Assembly (NCBI GenBank): GCA_027064135.1
Contig: JAMOQG010000079.1
Span: 1-45,927, forward strand
Source: Peptostreptococcaceae bacterium
GTDB taxonomy: Bacteria > Bacillota > Clostridia > Peptostreptococcales > Acidaminobacteraceae
Direction: 5' to 3'
Length of the DNA: 45,927 nt
Shown: piece by piece, positions 1-8,485 of the stretch
How positions within the stretch are numbered: position 1 is the stretch's first letter
Layout of the letters: every line of letters begins with the position of its first letter
Made by a program: the position numbers and the translations under genes
Notes under the pieces: model-generated
Seen by the model: the letters and a program-made list of their open reading frames with translations, nothing else
Told to the model about the DNA's origin: nothing
Database searches by the model: none

Positions 1-588
1 TTCAGTAGTATTTATTTTTGGTAAATATTCATCAACCATTTTTTGATCTGGAATATCAACTAATTCATAAGTATGAGTAAGTACAAACCCATCTAAATTA
101 ATCATCATTGGTGTCATTACATCTTTGTCTTCAGCAATTCTATATGCTTGAATTACCATGTCTAATGCTTCTTGAGCATCTTCTACATAAACTTGAATCC
201 ATCCTGAATTAAGTAAAAACATCGAATCCATTTGATCTCCGTAAATATTCCAAGGAGTTGCAATAGATCTATTAGCATTCATCATAACTATTGGAAGTCT
301 TGCTCCACTTACATATGGTAAATTCTCAGCCATATATAATAAACCTTGAGATGAAGTAGCAGTAAATGCTCTTGCTCCTACAGAAGCAACTCCCATCGCA
401 CATGCTAACGCACTATGCTCTGATTCAACATGTATATACTCAGCATCTAATGATTTATCCTCAACCATTTCTGAAAGTCTTTCAACTGTTATTGTTTGAG
501 GAGTAATCGGATATGCAGAAATAACATGAGGTCTTGATAATCTTACGCCTTCAGCTACAGCATCATCACCACAAATAAATTTTTTCAT
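1..588 (-). CDS. porA: 2-oxoacid:ferredoxin oxidoreductase alpha subunit (partial, 3' end off window)
   Basis: This is the N-terminal 196 residues of the alpha subunit of a pyruvate (or other 2-oxoacid) : ferredoxin oxidoreductase; the gene runs off the left edge. The protein opens MKKFICGDDAVAEGVRLSRP and carries the SAYPITPQT segment and the VESEHSALACAMGVASVGAR segment typical of the thiamine-pyrophosphate pyrimidine-binding domain of this family. The enzyme oxidatively decarboxylates a 2-oxoacid to acyl-CoA in the cytoplasm, reducing ferredoxin. The ATG (588-586) directly abuts the stop of the delta-subunit gene, with an AAAGGAGG ribosome site inside that gene's end, so it is the third gene of a gamma-delta-alpha operon; the beta subunit is expected to the left. 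Whether the substrate is pyruvate or a branched-chain oxoacid cannot be told from this fragment. Confidence 0.93.
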   Translation of the reverse strand, partial: MKKFICGDDAVAEGVRLSRPHVISAYPITPQTITVERLSEMVEDKSLDAEYIHVESEHSALACAMGVASVGARAFTATSSQGLLYMAENLPYVSGARLPIVMMNANRSIATPWNIYGDQMDSMFLLNSGWIQVYVEDAQEALDMVIQAYRIAEDKDVMTPMMINLDGFVLTHTYELVDIPDQKMVDEYLPKINTTE

Positions 589-888
589 TTATTTTTCCTC
601 CTTTACCATTTCAATACATTTAACAGGACATTCATACGCACATATGCCACAGCCTTTACAATAATCATAATCAATTTCAAGATTTTCTTTTAATTTATCT
701 ATAACACCATCAGGGCAAACTAAAAAACATCTTAAACAATGAATACATTTTTCATGATCTATAACAGGTTTATATGTTCTCCATCCTGCATTAATACTTG
801 TAAGATGATCACTATCACAAGTTGAACCCATTGGATAACTTTTAATATTAACTGGTTCTTGCCATTTTTTTAATTTAGGTTTATCCAT
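589..888 (-). CDS. porD: 2-oxoacid:ferredoxin oxidoreductase delta subunit (2[4Fe-4S] ferredoxin)
   Basis: The 99-residue protein has two classic 4Fe-4S ligand sets, CIHCLRCFLVCP near residue 48 and CKGCGICAYECP near residue 78, in a short polypeptide of the usual PorD length. It passes electrons from the thiamine/alpha-beta core to external ferredoxin. The N-terminal segment (WQEPVNIKSYPMGSTC and INAGWRTYKPVID) is the usual PorD leader that docks on the complex. The ATG at 888 lies inside the end of the gamma gene (8-bp overlap) with AAAGGAGG just upstream, and its stop abuts the alpha start, so the three subunits are translationally coupled. Confidence 0.95.
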   Translation of the reverse strand: MDKPKLKKWQEPVNIKSYPMGSTCDSDHLTSINAGWRTYKPVIDHEKCIHCLRCFLVCPDGVIDKLKENLEIDYDYCKGCGICAYECPVKCIEMVKEEK

Positions 889-1429
889 GAATTTCCTCCT
901 TTACCATATGATATACTTTATCAACTAATAAAATGTTTTTATCAGCAATTTTTGTTTTCATACTTTCTTTTAAAGCATTTTTACATTCATCAAGTGAAAT
1001 AATATCACTTACTCCCATTAAAACTGCTAACATAGCAGTATTTGTAATAGGTCTATTTAAATATTCAATAGCTATTGTAGTTGCATCAAAACAAACAATT
1101 TTATTCTTAACCTCATTAATATATTTTTCTTTTGCTTTTGTATTTATTATTATAACAGTATTATCTTTAAGTCCTTTTAATACCGAAGGTCCCCAAAGTG
1201 TTTCATCAAGTACTATTACATAATCGCACTCAAGTACTTCAGATCTATCTGTAATTTTTTTATCGTCTATTCTAGTAAATCCTAATACAGGTGCTCCACG
1301 TCTTTCAGGACCAAATGAAGGAAATGCTTGAGCATATTTCCCACCGTAAACAGAAGCAGCCATACCTAATAGTCTTGCAACAGTAAAACTACCTTGACCT
1401 CCTCGTCCATGCCATCTAATTTCTAACAT
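881..1429 (-). CDS. porG: 2-oxoacid:ferredoxin oxidoreductase gamma subunit
   Basis: The 182-residue protein begins MLEIRWHGRGGQGSFTVARL, the hallmark of the POR gamma domain, and continues with QAFPSFGPERRGAPVLGFTR, also family-typical. It forms part of the CoA-binding and structural face of the oxidoreductase. It is the first gene of the por operon: ATG at 1429 follows TAGGAGG closely, and a consensus sigma-A promoter lies 46 bp farther upstream. Length matches stand-alone gamma subunits of four-subunit enzymes rather than the fused single-chain PFOR of many Clostridia. Assignment to pyruvate is likely but 2-oxoisovalerate enzymes look the same at this level. Confidence 0.94.
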   Translation of the reverse strand: MLEIRWHGRGGQGSFTVARLLGMAASVYGGKYAQAFPSFGPERRGAPVLGFTRIDDKKITDRSEVLECDYVIVLDETLWGPSVLKGLKDNTVIIINTKAKEKYINEVKNKIVCFDATTIAIEYLNRPITNTAMLAVLMGVSDIISLDECKNALKESMKTKIADKNILLVDKVYHMVKEEIHG

Positions 1430-1474
1430 AAAAACCTCCTATTAATATTCTTGTGATATATCAGTTGTATTTCA

Positions 1475-1503
1475 ATTATATTGCAAACGTTTTCCTTTGT
1501 CAA
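1475..1503 (-). promoter_or_regulatory. por operon promoter with overlapping cre-like site
   Basis: On the minus strand TTGACA (1503-1498) and TATAAT (1480-1475) are both perfect sigma-A hexamers separated by 17 bp. The spacer holds TTGCAAACGTTTTCC (plus strand 1481-1495), which matches the CcpA cre consensus WTGNAARCGNWWWCA at every position except the last base. A repressor bound there would occlude RNA polymerase, so carbon-catabolite repression of the por operon is inferred, not shown. Confidence 0.75.
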
Positions 1504-1524
1504 TCGATAATAATAATAACTATA

Positions 1525-1550
1525 TGTAACTATCTGTATCATATGTTACA
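1525..1550. promoter_or_regulatory. inverted repeat in divergent promoter region
   Basis: TGTAAC (1525-1530) and GTTACA (1545-1550) are exact inverted arms separated by 14 bp, between the por promoter and the small plus-strand gene. This could be an operator for either direction. The arms are short for AT-rich DNA, so confidence is low. Confidence 0.25.
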
Positions 1551-1613
1551 GTTAATCATTTGCCTTTATGATAAACTTTATTTAGTGAACAAAACATCAA
1601 AAGGAGGTATTAA

Positions 1614-1829
1614 ATGTCTAATGTTAATTTAAATGATCCTAGAGTTTCTGCAATAAAAAGTCAATATACTCAAGCACAAAAAAATGGTGATACAACTGAA
1701 ATGGCCAAATTAAAGGCGAAAGGTAAACAGATTGTGAACCAAATAAAACAAACTGAAAATTCTAAAAATGATTCTAAAATAGAAAATGAACATGGAGATA
1801 CTTTAGAAATAAGTACTGAGAACAAATAA
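1614..1829 (+). CDS. small hydrophilic protein of unknown function
   Basis: A 71-residue, lysine/asparagine/glutamate-rich soluble protein with no cysteine, no membrane segment and no family I recognise. The N-terminal half (DPRVSAIKSQYTQAQKNGDT, then EMAKLKAKGKQIVNQIKQ) reads as two amphipathic helices with a KxKxKGK basic patch; the C-terminal half is polar and probably disordered. It is a real gene on structural grounds: ATG is preceded by AAAAGGAGG at ideal spacing, and a strong intrinsic terminator overlaps the stop. It is a stand-alone transcription unit divergent from the por operon. A basic helical hairpin would suit a small nucleic-acid- or protein-binding factor, but that is speculation. 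Confidence 0.75.
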   Translation: MSNVNLNDPRVSAIKSQYTQAQKNGDTTEMAKLKAKGKQIVNQIKQTENSKNDSKIENEHGDTLEISTENK

Positions 1830-1862
1830 AGTATGCGCAATTATTATAAATGCGCATACTTT
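1828..1862 (+). terminator. intrinsic terminator of the small plus-strand gene
   Basis: A perfect 12-bp stem, AAAGTATGCGCA (1828-1839) with TGCGCATACTTT (1851-1862), closes an 11-nt loop and overlaps the stop codon of the 71-residue gene. It is GC-rich at the loop end and ends in T residues, as expected for an intrinsic terminator. Confidence 0.85.
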
Positions 1863-1913
1863 ATAAGATAATATTTTCTTCTAAAAATTTATCACTTTCT
1901 AACTCAACTATTT

Positions 1914-2270
1914 CTATTTAACTAAATCAATTAATTTATTTGTTAATATTTCTTTGACTTCTGAAAATTCAAGATCATTATTATTGCAAAACTCTTTAAT
2001 GTTTCCTGTATATTCTATATTTTCAATTCCAAATATTTCTTTTACATTCTCTTTTGTTATTCCATTCTCAAATAATTCCTCAAATGTAGTTTTAGCATTA
2101 ACTTTCATTTCATTTTCATCATTGTCTTCTTCATCATGAACTACTTCGGTATTAGTAGAAATAAATTTTCTTCCAGTTGTTGTCCATAATCCTGTTGATT
2201 TTGCTATTCCATAACCACTAATTAAAATAATTAAAATAACTATAATTAAAGTTTTATTATTTATTTTCAT
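1914..2270 (-). CDS. membrane-anchored helical domain protein paired with NapH-like ferredoxin
   Basis: The protein (118 residues from the chosen ATG) has one N-terminal membrane anchor (TLIIVILIILISGYGIA), an acidic linker rich in D/E/N, and a C-terminal helical region with two similar units, TFEELFENGITKENVKEIFG and a GNIKEFCNNNDLEFSEVKEI stretch. Comparable acidic repeat domains occur next to or fused to NapH/CcoG-like 4Fe-4S proteins in Clostridia (recollection of the family, not checked). I chose the ATG at 2270 because GGAGGT lies 6 bp upstream; the TTG at 2285 would make the ribosome site part of the coding region. It overlaps the end of the NapH-like gene, so the two are coupled. It probably docks an electron-transfer partner on the outer or inner face of the membrane; the partner is unknown. 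Confidence 0.7.
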   Translation of the reverse strand: MKINNKTLIIVILIILISGYGIAKSTGLWTTTGRKFISTNTEVVHDEEDNDENEMKVNAKTTFEELFENGITKENVKEIFGIENIEYTGNIKEFCNNNDLEFSEVKEILTNKLIDLVK

Positions 2271-3075
2271 TATTAAAACCTCCAATTTGAAAATTAACTG
2301 TATTATCTATTGGACATGCATTTTCACTAGTACATTCTAAACATGAAATACATTGTAAATCAGTTATTTTTGTTTTATTTGCCACATCAATATTCATTGG
2401 ACAATTTTTTGTACACAATTTGCAACTTATACATGTTTTTTCATTTCTTCTAATTTTAAAAATTTTAAATTTATTTGTAATTCCAAGTAAAGCTCCTAAT
2501 GGACACATATATTTACACCAAGGTCTTTCAACAAAAAGCGAACCTATTAGAACAATACTTAAAACAATTAATGACATTCTGGAAACTTCACCTGTCCCTA
2601 TATTAAATAATGCATAGAATGGATCAATGTTTGTAAATACTAAAACTGCATTTGTATATGTTTTATATAATAAAACTAATAAAAGAATATATCTAAAATA
2701 TTTTAAAACATTATGAACTTTTCGGGGTATAAACGTATTATGTTTTTTCTTAAATATCTTTTTGCCAATTTTACTAATAAATTCTTGAATTGTTCCAATT
2801 GGGCATATAAAAGAACAAAACACAGGTCCAAAAAATAATGCTAAACCAAAAATTAGAATTGTCATTATAAATGATGACATATGAATTTCTTTTATAAATT
2901 CACCTGCAGTAATAATCTGATACAATGATTCAACACCACCAAAAGGACATATTGAATGTAAACTTGCACTAGATATAAATGGAATTTCTAATTCCATATT
3001 ATGATTAATTGCTATTAACGTAACTATTAAAAAAAATACTAATTGAATAACATTCCTTGATTTAATTTTTTTCAT
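2257..3075 (-). CDS. NapH-like membrane 4Fe-4S ferredoxin
   Basis: An integral membrane iron-sulfur protein of the NapH/NosR/CcoG group. From the N-terminus: a membrane helix (VIQLVFFLIVTLIAINH), further helices near residues 70-90 and 130-155, two membrane-embedded CxxxCP motifs (FCSFICPIG near 90, WCKYMCPLG near 190), then two C-terminal ferredoxin clusters, CISCKLCTKNCP and CISCLECTSENACP. Such proteins move electrons from membrane or cytoplasmic donors to an extracytoplasmic or membrane acceptor. The start at 3075 is preferred because GAGGAG abuts the ATG at 3081 but sits 6 bp from 3075. No reductase (Nap, Nos, FMN-binding RnfG) lies beside it, so the acceptor is unknown. Confidence 0.88.
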   Translation of the reverse strand: MKKIKSRNVIQLVFFLIVTLIAINHNMELEIPFISSASLHSICPFGGVESLYQIITAGEFIKEIHMSSFIMTILIFGLALFFGPVFCSFICPIGTIQEFISKIGKKIFKKKHNTFIPRKVHNVLKYFRYILLLVLLYKTYTNAVLVFTNIDPFYALFNIGTGEVSRMSLIVLSIVLIGSLFVERPWCKYMCPLGALLGITNKFKIFKIRRNEKTCISCKLCTKNCPMNIDVANKTKITDLQCISCLECTSENACPIDNTVNFQIGGFNNENK

Positions 3076-3101
3076 TTTCATCTCCTCGTTTATTTTATAT
3101 A

Positions 3102-3535
3102 TTATATATTATTTATGGCAATAGCGTGACAGTGAAAATAACAATTTAATTCTAAACCTATAACTCCGCACATTTTTCTATTAACACTATTAACCTTTAC
3201 ACTTTCTAATCTTTTCATTGATAATATCGCTGATGCAAAAATACTAGCAATAATTACATATAACAAGTGAATTTGCAAACTTTCTGGAATAACCAGAATT
3301 GTAACTCTTCTATAGTCTAAATTTCTTATTTCTACTTTTCCTTCTATTTTACTAGGTTTAAGTTTTTTAAATTCTTACTTTGTTTTTTCTATTCCCAAAT
3401 TTATAAAATAAGCAAATAATGATTGAAATACAAATAATTGTTCAAATGCTAATTTACCATCTCCTCATGGATAGGCACACCATCGAACTCATATCCTTTA
3501 TCTATAGCAACTCCTATATTTAGACTAATCACCAT
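3102..3535 (-). pseudogene. decayed reading frame of unknown origin
   Basis: This 490-bp gap between the HipA relic and the NapH-like gene holds no intact gene. On the minus strand it contains a 28-codon frame starting MVISLNIGVAIDKGYEFDGV (3535-3449) and, shifted, a long frame from about 3457 to 3102 interrupted by a single TAA (3377-3375). The last 90 codons of that frame are open, have a membrane-like stretch (LLYVIIASIFASAIL) and end CGVIGLELNCYFHCHAIAIN. No start codon with a ribosome site serves them. I infer one or two frameshifted gene remnants but do not recognise the family. Confidence 0.35.
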
Positions 3536-3568
3536 ACTTAAAGCGCGCTAAAATGCGCATTGCAAATG

Positions 3569-3883
3569 TTATTTTTCAAGGAAACTTTTGATTAAGCTAA
3601 TAGTTTTATCGCTAATATTTACACTACGAGCTATATCCTCAAATTTTTGTACAGCACTATTCACTTCAGCTATGATTTTGTGGCACTTTGAAACTTTTAT
3701 GTCCATAGTTTTACCACATTTAATCATATCTTCTTTTGTAATATCAGAAGTTCTTCCATTTATACTCATCTGGTGTGTTTTGAGCCATTTGTTTCCTAGA
3801 CTGTATGCAAATATGACATCATAAGCTGGAGAATATCTTGAACCTCTCACAACTGAACTCACGTGATTCTTAGGTCATCAATC
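3569..3883 (-). pseudogene. HipA-family toxin kinase, C-terminal relic
   Basis: The 97 codons from 3862 to 3569 encode RYSPAYDVIFAYSLGNKWLK followed by THQMSINGR and a helical tail, matching the C-terminal lobe of HipA-like serine/threonine kinases, where LSPAYDV...HQMSINGK is characteristic. A frame-shifted upstream stretch (to about 3883) reads as DD-PKNH, resembling the DDHxKN catalytic loop, so the break falls in the active-site region. Full HipA proteins are about 300-430 residues; the N-terminal lobe and any HipB antitoxin are absent. It is therefore a dead toxin fragment, located just downstream of the Wadjet operon on the same strand. Confidence 0.75.
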
Positions 3884-3970
3884 GACTCTATTGAGTCGAA
3901 GCTGGTTATATATATTAACCTGCTTAAGCTATCCACGTATTAGATTTCAATGATGAAAGAGAATAGAAAA

Positions 3971-4008
3971 TATCCACCACAATTCAACCGTGAAAAATGT
4001 GATGGATA
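3971..4008 (-). terminator. intrinsic terminator of the Wadjet operon
   Basis: Arms TATCCACCACA (3971-3981) and TGTGATGGATA (3998-4008) pair over 11 bp with one G-U pair when read as minus-strand RNA, closing a 16-nt loop and followed by UUUUCU. It lies 29 bp past the jetC stop, so it ends the MBL-jetDABC transcript and separates it from the HipA relic. Confidence 0.8.
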
Positions 4009-4036
4009 TATAATTTCGGTAGAACACTTTTTATTA

Positions 4037-7000
4037 TTAGTTTTTTCTTTTTCTACCACCATATTTAATTTCGCCAGTAATAAAACTAACATTCGTTTCA
4101 TCATTATTTTTCAATCTTAAATCCCATAAAACAGGGAATCTTTCACTAATTTCTTCTTTTATTAATTCAGGTGGAGCGAATGCAATTATTTGAAAATTCA
4201 GTTGCTCAGCTATTTCAAATATTGGATCTAAAACATGAGTACTTGAAGCATTACTAAATGGATTATCCATTATAATAATATTTGATAAATTATCATTATA
4301 AAATATACTTCGTCTTTGATTTAAAAGCATCATTAAGACAAAAGTACTTATTGATAAAGTTTGACCTCCACTTCCTTCAGCAGAGATTCCTTCTCCTAAA
4401 TTCACACCTTCCCAAGTATCATAATAACTGCTTTTAGGTTCACTATATCTAAATTCATTTTTCTCTGTCATTTTATAAACTAATAATTTAGGATAAACAC
4501 CATTTAAAGCATTTGCAAAAATCTTTTCTGTCGAAATATATTTTTTAATAGTTCTAATCGAAACATCATTAATATCATCAAAATTTTCATTCTCATTAAT
4601 TTTCTTTAAAGCATCAACATAAAATTTTTCCATAATATAAATTAAAGATTCATCTTTTTCAAGCTTTAACTTCTTATCGTTTTCCAATTTTACTAAAGGA
4701 AAAGAATAATTGTTTTCATTAATATAAATCATTGATTTCATCATGTTTTTTATAGCTTCAGATATTTTAACAACATAACCAGATGCTCTATTAGCCCATT
4801 TTTTACATATTTCATTTTTCTCTTCTTTATCTTTTTCTAATTCATTGATTGAAGAATTAAATCCTTCTTCTAATGAAATCAAAATTTCCATTATATCATC
4901 TGAATTTTGTATATTCATTCCTCTTACTAATTTCAAAACACTTTCTTTTAAACCCTCTTCTTTAATATTGTTAATGACTTGTAAATCAAAACTATTTTTA
5001 CTTTCTTCTGCTTTTGAACGAGATTTAGTAACTTTTATATTTAAAGTTTTTAATTCATTTTTCCAAATATCAATTTCATTTTGAATAGTTTCTATATCAG
5101 CATCTCTAATGTTTTTTATAACCGATCCTTTTATTTCATCATCAAATTTTTCAAATATACCTTTTATCAATGCATTTAAATTAAAATACCTATTGTCTAA
5201 TTTATGAATATTTTCATTAATAATGCTTCCATATTTTATTAATTCTGGTTTGTCACCATTATATTTATACTCTAATTCTACAATCTCATCAATTTTATAA
5301 ATTTCAGGAGCTTTTTGATAATTAGCAATTATTTCATTATTTAGAGATTTTTGCATTTCTCCATTTACATTAATTTTAGCTTTTTTAGCACTTATTTTTT
5401 CTTTAATTTCAATTATTTTATTATCAACTTTTATATAATTAATATTTGCACTTTTTAGTTCTTTAAGAACATCATCAAAATCAATATTAAGAATTTCATA
5501 TGTTCGCCAATTCATATTTAAACTATCTAATTCCTTTACTTTTTCATCAATATATTCTTTTGCGCCTTTTATTTCAATATTTATTTCTAAAACTTTATTA
5601 TCTTTTTCTTCAGATTTTTTTAATATCTCTTCTCTAATATCAATATCTTCCCAAAAGCTAGTTTTTAATAATTCATATTTCGGTTTATTTTCAATCACTT
5701 TATATGACTCATAAATATCTAAACCATCTAAGTCAATAATTTTACTAACTTTATCTAGTCGATTATTAATTTCCTCTCTTACATTATTAAAATCACTTGA
5801 ATAAGCTCTGATATTATCTTTTGTATTTGAAATATCTTCTTCTATTTCATCTTTTTTATGATTCATTTTCTTTTTAATATCATTATCAGCTCTATATTGT
5901 TTTCTAGCATCATCAACTGAATTTTTTAATAAGATATACTCCATTAGCTTTTCGTTATTTACTTCTTGAATTTTTATTTTTGAAATCAATTCTAATTTTT
6001 CTTTTGTTAAGAATATTAATTTCTCATTTATTTGATCTATTTTTGTTTCTCTTTTACTAATTAATAATCTTAATTCTTCAATTTCCTTTTCATTTATTAT
6101 TATTTCTTTTTTTAAATCGTAATAAAACTTTTTTTCAACTTTTGCATCAATCAAAGTAATTAAATTATCAATTTCTTTAATTTTGTTATTAATAATTTCT
6201 ACATTTTCATAATTATTTTTCTCATATTTATCAAGTTTTGATAACCAAGCTTTAAAATGATTACTATCTAATAGTTTTTCTGATTCATCACTTCTAAGAA
6301 TTTTAAAAGCTAGATTTTCTTCAATATTCATATTATTTCTAATATATATTGGAACTTGGCTTCTAATAATATCAAGTTTAATATTCTTTTTAATACGATC
6401 AATTTTGTCATCAATTACTATTAATCCATATGGTAATAATGGAAAAGCTGCTAATAATTTTTCTTTTTCTAATTCATCTTCATTGTAAAGATATTCAGAA
6501 CCTGTATAAACTACAATATTTAGTTTTTCAATTTCTTCTTTAACTTTCAAAATATCAGGATTAGCTATCCAATAATCAAATTTATTAATATTATTATCAA
6601 GTTGTAATTTCCATATTTCTTTATTAATATTGTTAATTTTTTCTTGTTTGTTATCCTTTAATTCTAAAAGTTCTTCTTTAACTCTTAATAAAGATAATCT
6701 ATCAAATATTTTTATATCATTATTAGAAATCGAATAATAACTATTACCAATTTCATTTTCTTTTAACATTGCATCTTCTTTTTCTACTTTTAATATTTTT
6801 AAATTTTCTTCAGTAAATTTAATATCTTTTTTTAAATTTGATATTTCTTTATCATAACTTATTAAAAGATTATTTTTATTCTCAATTGTTTTAATTAAAT
6901 TTTCTTTATCATCCTCATATTTCTTTAATAGTACCTCATTATCTTCTAATAATTTATCTGGTACAGCTAAAGAAAATGCATTGAAAATTGTTAATAATTT

Positions 7001-8485
7001 ATTATATAAACTTTCTAAATTTTCCTCTCTTAATTCGAATTTATTAATTTTACTAATTATTTCATTTAGGCTTATATTAATTTCATTCTTTTTTTTATTA
7101 TTTTCTTCAATAGTTAGATTTAAATAATTTAAATATCCATAATGGTTATTAAAGAAATTAATGATTTCAGTTTTTACAATGTTAAATTCACTTTTAATTT
7201 TTTCTTCTAAAGTTACTAATTCTTCTTTTAAATTATCTTCTTTTTTTAACTCTAACAATCTTCTTTTTTCATTTTCTAATTTTTCAATTTGAAATAATTT
7301 CTTTTCACGAGGAATTAATAATTTATTAATTTCTAATTTTTCAATATTATTTTTTATTTCATTTTTAATAAATTCATTCTCTTCTTTTTGTTTTTCATTT
7401 TTCTCTAATTCATTTTCTAATAATTCAATTCTATTTATAATTCTACTAATTTTTAATGAATCAATTTGAAATTCACAATTTGTAATTGCTTTGCTATTTA
7501 AATCTTTTTCTTTCTTCCATTTTTCAAGGTCATTTAATAGTTCCGTTTCAATATCTTTCATAGTAATATAATAATCTTTTCCTAATTCTAATTTATTATT
7601 ATATAGGTTTTTATATCTAATATATTCGTCTATCGAATATTTAAAAGGAGTCACTAAATTAATTAACTCTTTATAATCTTCTTCTCTTTCTAATAAAATA
7701 GGTAAATCTTTTGTAATACCAATATGGCTTTTAAATATTTCAATTAAACTATCATCACTAGAATATTCTGAATTTAAACTTTCCTCAATAGTAGGTATAA
7801 TTAATTTGTCAAAAAGTGCTTTATTATCTCTAGCCTTTCTAAAATAATCATTTACTCCACCTTCACTTCTATTAATTCTTTTAAATAACTTCCAATCATC
7901 TTGGTGAATATTATAACTTTCTAAATACTGAAAATATGAAGAATTTCTTCTATCAGTATTACTTTTATGATACAACGTAATATCCTTATTTTCATTAATA
8001 AATTTTTTATATTCCCCATATTCTTTTGTTTCACCATTTTCAAACATAGGTAAAGATTTTATATTGATAAAACTTTCAGAATTTGTATTACAAATATAAT
8101 GAAAATAGTTAAGTTTTGCAGTTTCTTCGTTTTCTTCATCATATTTTCTTTCAACAGTAAAAGCTGCACCTACAATTATATTTTCATTATTATCTTCTAT
8201 ATCAAATTCTAATGCAACATGAAAAGTATAATTAAGTAAATTTTTATTATCCTTATAAAACATTTTTAATATTGTATTACCATTATTTTTTCCCCAACTT
8301 TCATTTGGTAATAATAATTGAGAAATCAATTGCAGCATTACACCTTTACCACATCCGTTTTCTAAAGTGAAAAGTGTATGCTCAGGAACATTATTTTTAT
8401 TCAAATCAATTATAGTATTCCTATGTCTTTTTCTACATTTATCATAATGTGCTCCTACTATTCTAATTTTTGATAATTTAGGCAT
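4037..8485 (-). CDS. jetC: Wadjet JetC, SMC/MksB-like ATPase
   Basis: A giant 1482-residue SMC-like ATPase. The N-terminus has a Walker A loop ENGCGKGVML near residue 42; about 1200 residues of K/E/N-rich coiled coil follow, with a probable hinge in the middle; the C-terminus has the ABC signature EGSGGQTLSIS near 1370 and Walker B NIIIMDNPF near 1402. In Wadjet, JetC dimers with JetA and JetB extrude DNA loops and present small circular plasmids to the JetD nuclease. The residue after the Walker B aspartate is Asn, where SMC proteins normally have the catalytic Glu. I chose the ATG at 8485 (GAGAGTG upstream, overlapping the jetB stop by 8 bp) over 8500. It is the last gene of the operon and is followed by a terminator. 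Confidence 0.9.
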   Translation of the reverse strand: MPKLSKIRIVGAHYDKCRKRHRNTIIDLNKNNVPEHTLFTLENGCGKGVMLQLISQLLLPNESWGKNNGNTILKMFYKDNKNLLNYTFHVALEFDIEDNNENIIVGAAFTVERKYDEENEETAKLNYFHYICNTNSESFINIKSLPMFENGETKEYGEYKKFINENKDITLYHKSNTDRRNSSYFQYLESYNIHQDDWKLFKRINRSEGGVNDYFRKARDNKALFDKLIIPTIEESLNSEYSSDDSLIEIFKSHIGITKDLPILLEREEDYKELINLVTPFKYSIDEYIRYKNLYNNKLELGKDYYITMKDIETELLNDLEKWKKEKDLNSKAITNCEFQIDSLKISRIINRIELLENELEKNEKQKEENEFIKNEIKNNIEKLEINKLLIPREKKLFQIEKLENEKRRLLELKKEDNLKEELVTLEEKIKSEFNIVKTEIINFFNNHYGYLNYLNLTIEENNKKKNEINISLNEIISKINKFELREENLESLYNKLLTIFNAFSLAVPDKLLEDNEVLLKKYEDDKENLIKTIENKNNLLISYDKEISNLKKDIKFTEENLKILKVEKEDAMLKENEIGNSYYSISNNDIKIFDRLSLLRVKEELLELKDNKQEKINNINKEIWKLQLDNNINKFDYWIANPDILKVKEEIEKLNIVVYTGSEYLYNEDELEKEKLLAAFPLLPYGLIVIDDKIDRIKKNIKLDIIRSQVPIYIRNNMNIEENLAFKILRSDESEKLLDSNHFKAWLSKLDKYEKNNYENVEIINNKIKEIDNLITLIDAKVEKKFYYDLKKEIIINEKEIEELRLLISKRETKIDQINEKLIFLTKEKLELISKIKIQEVNNEKLMEYILLKNSVDDARKQYRADNDIKKKMNHKKDEIEEDISNTKDNIRAYSSDFNNVREEINNRLDKVSKIIDLDGLDIYESYKVIENKPKYELLKTSFWEDIDIREEILKKSEEKDNKVLEINIEIKGAKEYIDEKVKELDSLNMNWRTYEILNIDFDDVLKELKSANINYIKVDNKIIEIKEKISAKKAKINVNGEMQKSLNNEIIANYQKAPEIYKIDEIVELEYKYNGDKPELIKYGSIINENIHKLDNRYFNLNALIKGIFEKFDDEIKGSVIKNIRDADIETIQNEIDIWKNELKTLNIKVTKSRSKAEESKNSFDLQVINNIKEEGLKESVLKLVRGMNIQNSDDIMEILISLEEGFNSSINELEKDKEEKNEICKKWANRASGYVVKISEAIKNMMKSMIYINENNYSFPLVKLENDKKLKLEKDESLIYIMEKFYVDALKKINENENFDDINDVSIRTIKKYISTEKIFANALNGVYPKLLVYKMTEKNEFRYSEPKSSYYDTWEGVNLGEGISAEGSGGQTLSISTFVLMMLLNQRRSIFYNDNLSNIIIMDNPFSNASSTHVLDPIFEIAEQLNFQIIAFAPPELIKEEISERFPVLWDLRLKNNDETNVSFITGEIKYGGRKRKN

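Noticed and set aside
3884-3899. Palindrome CGACTCTATTGAGTCG near the HipA relic
   Set aside because: Only a 6-bp stem with no U run; it lies within decayed coding sequence and no second copy was seen, so neither a terminator nor an attachment site is supported.
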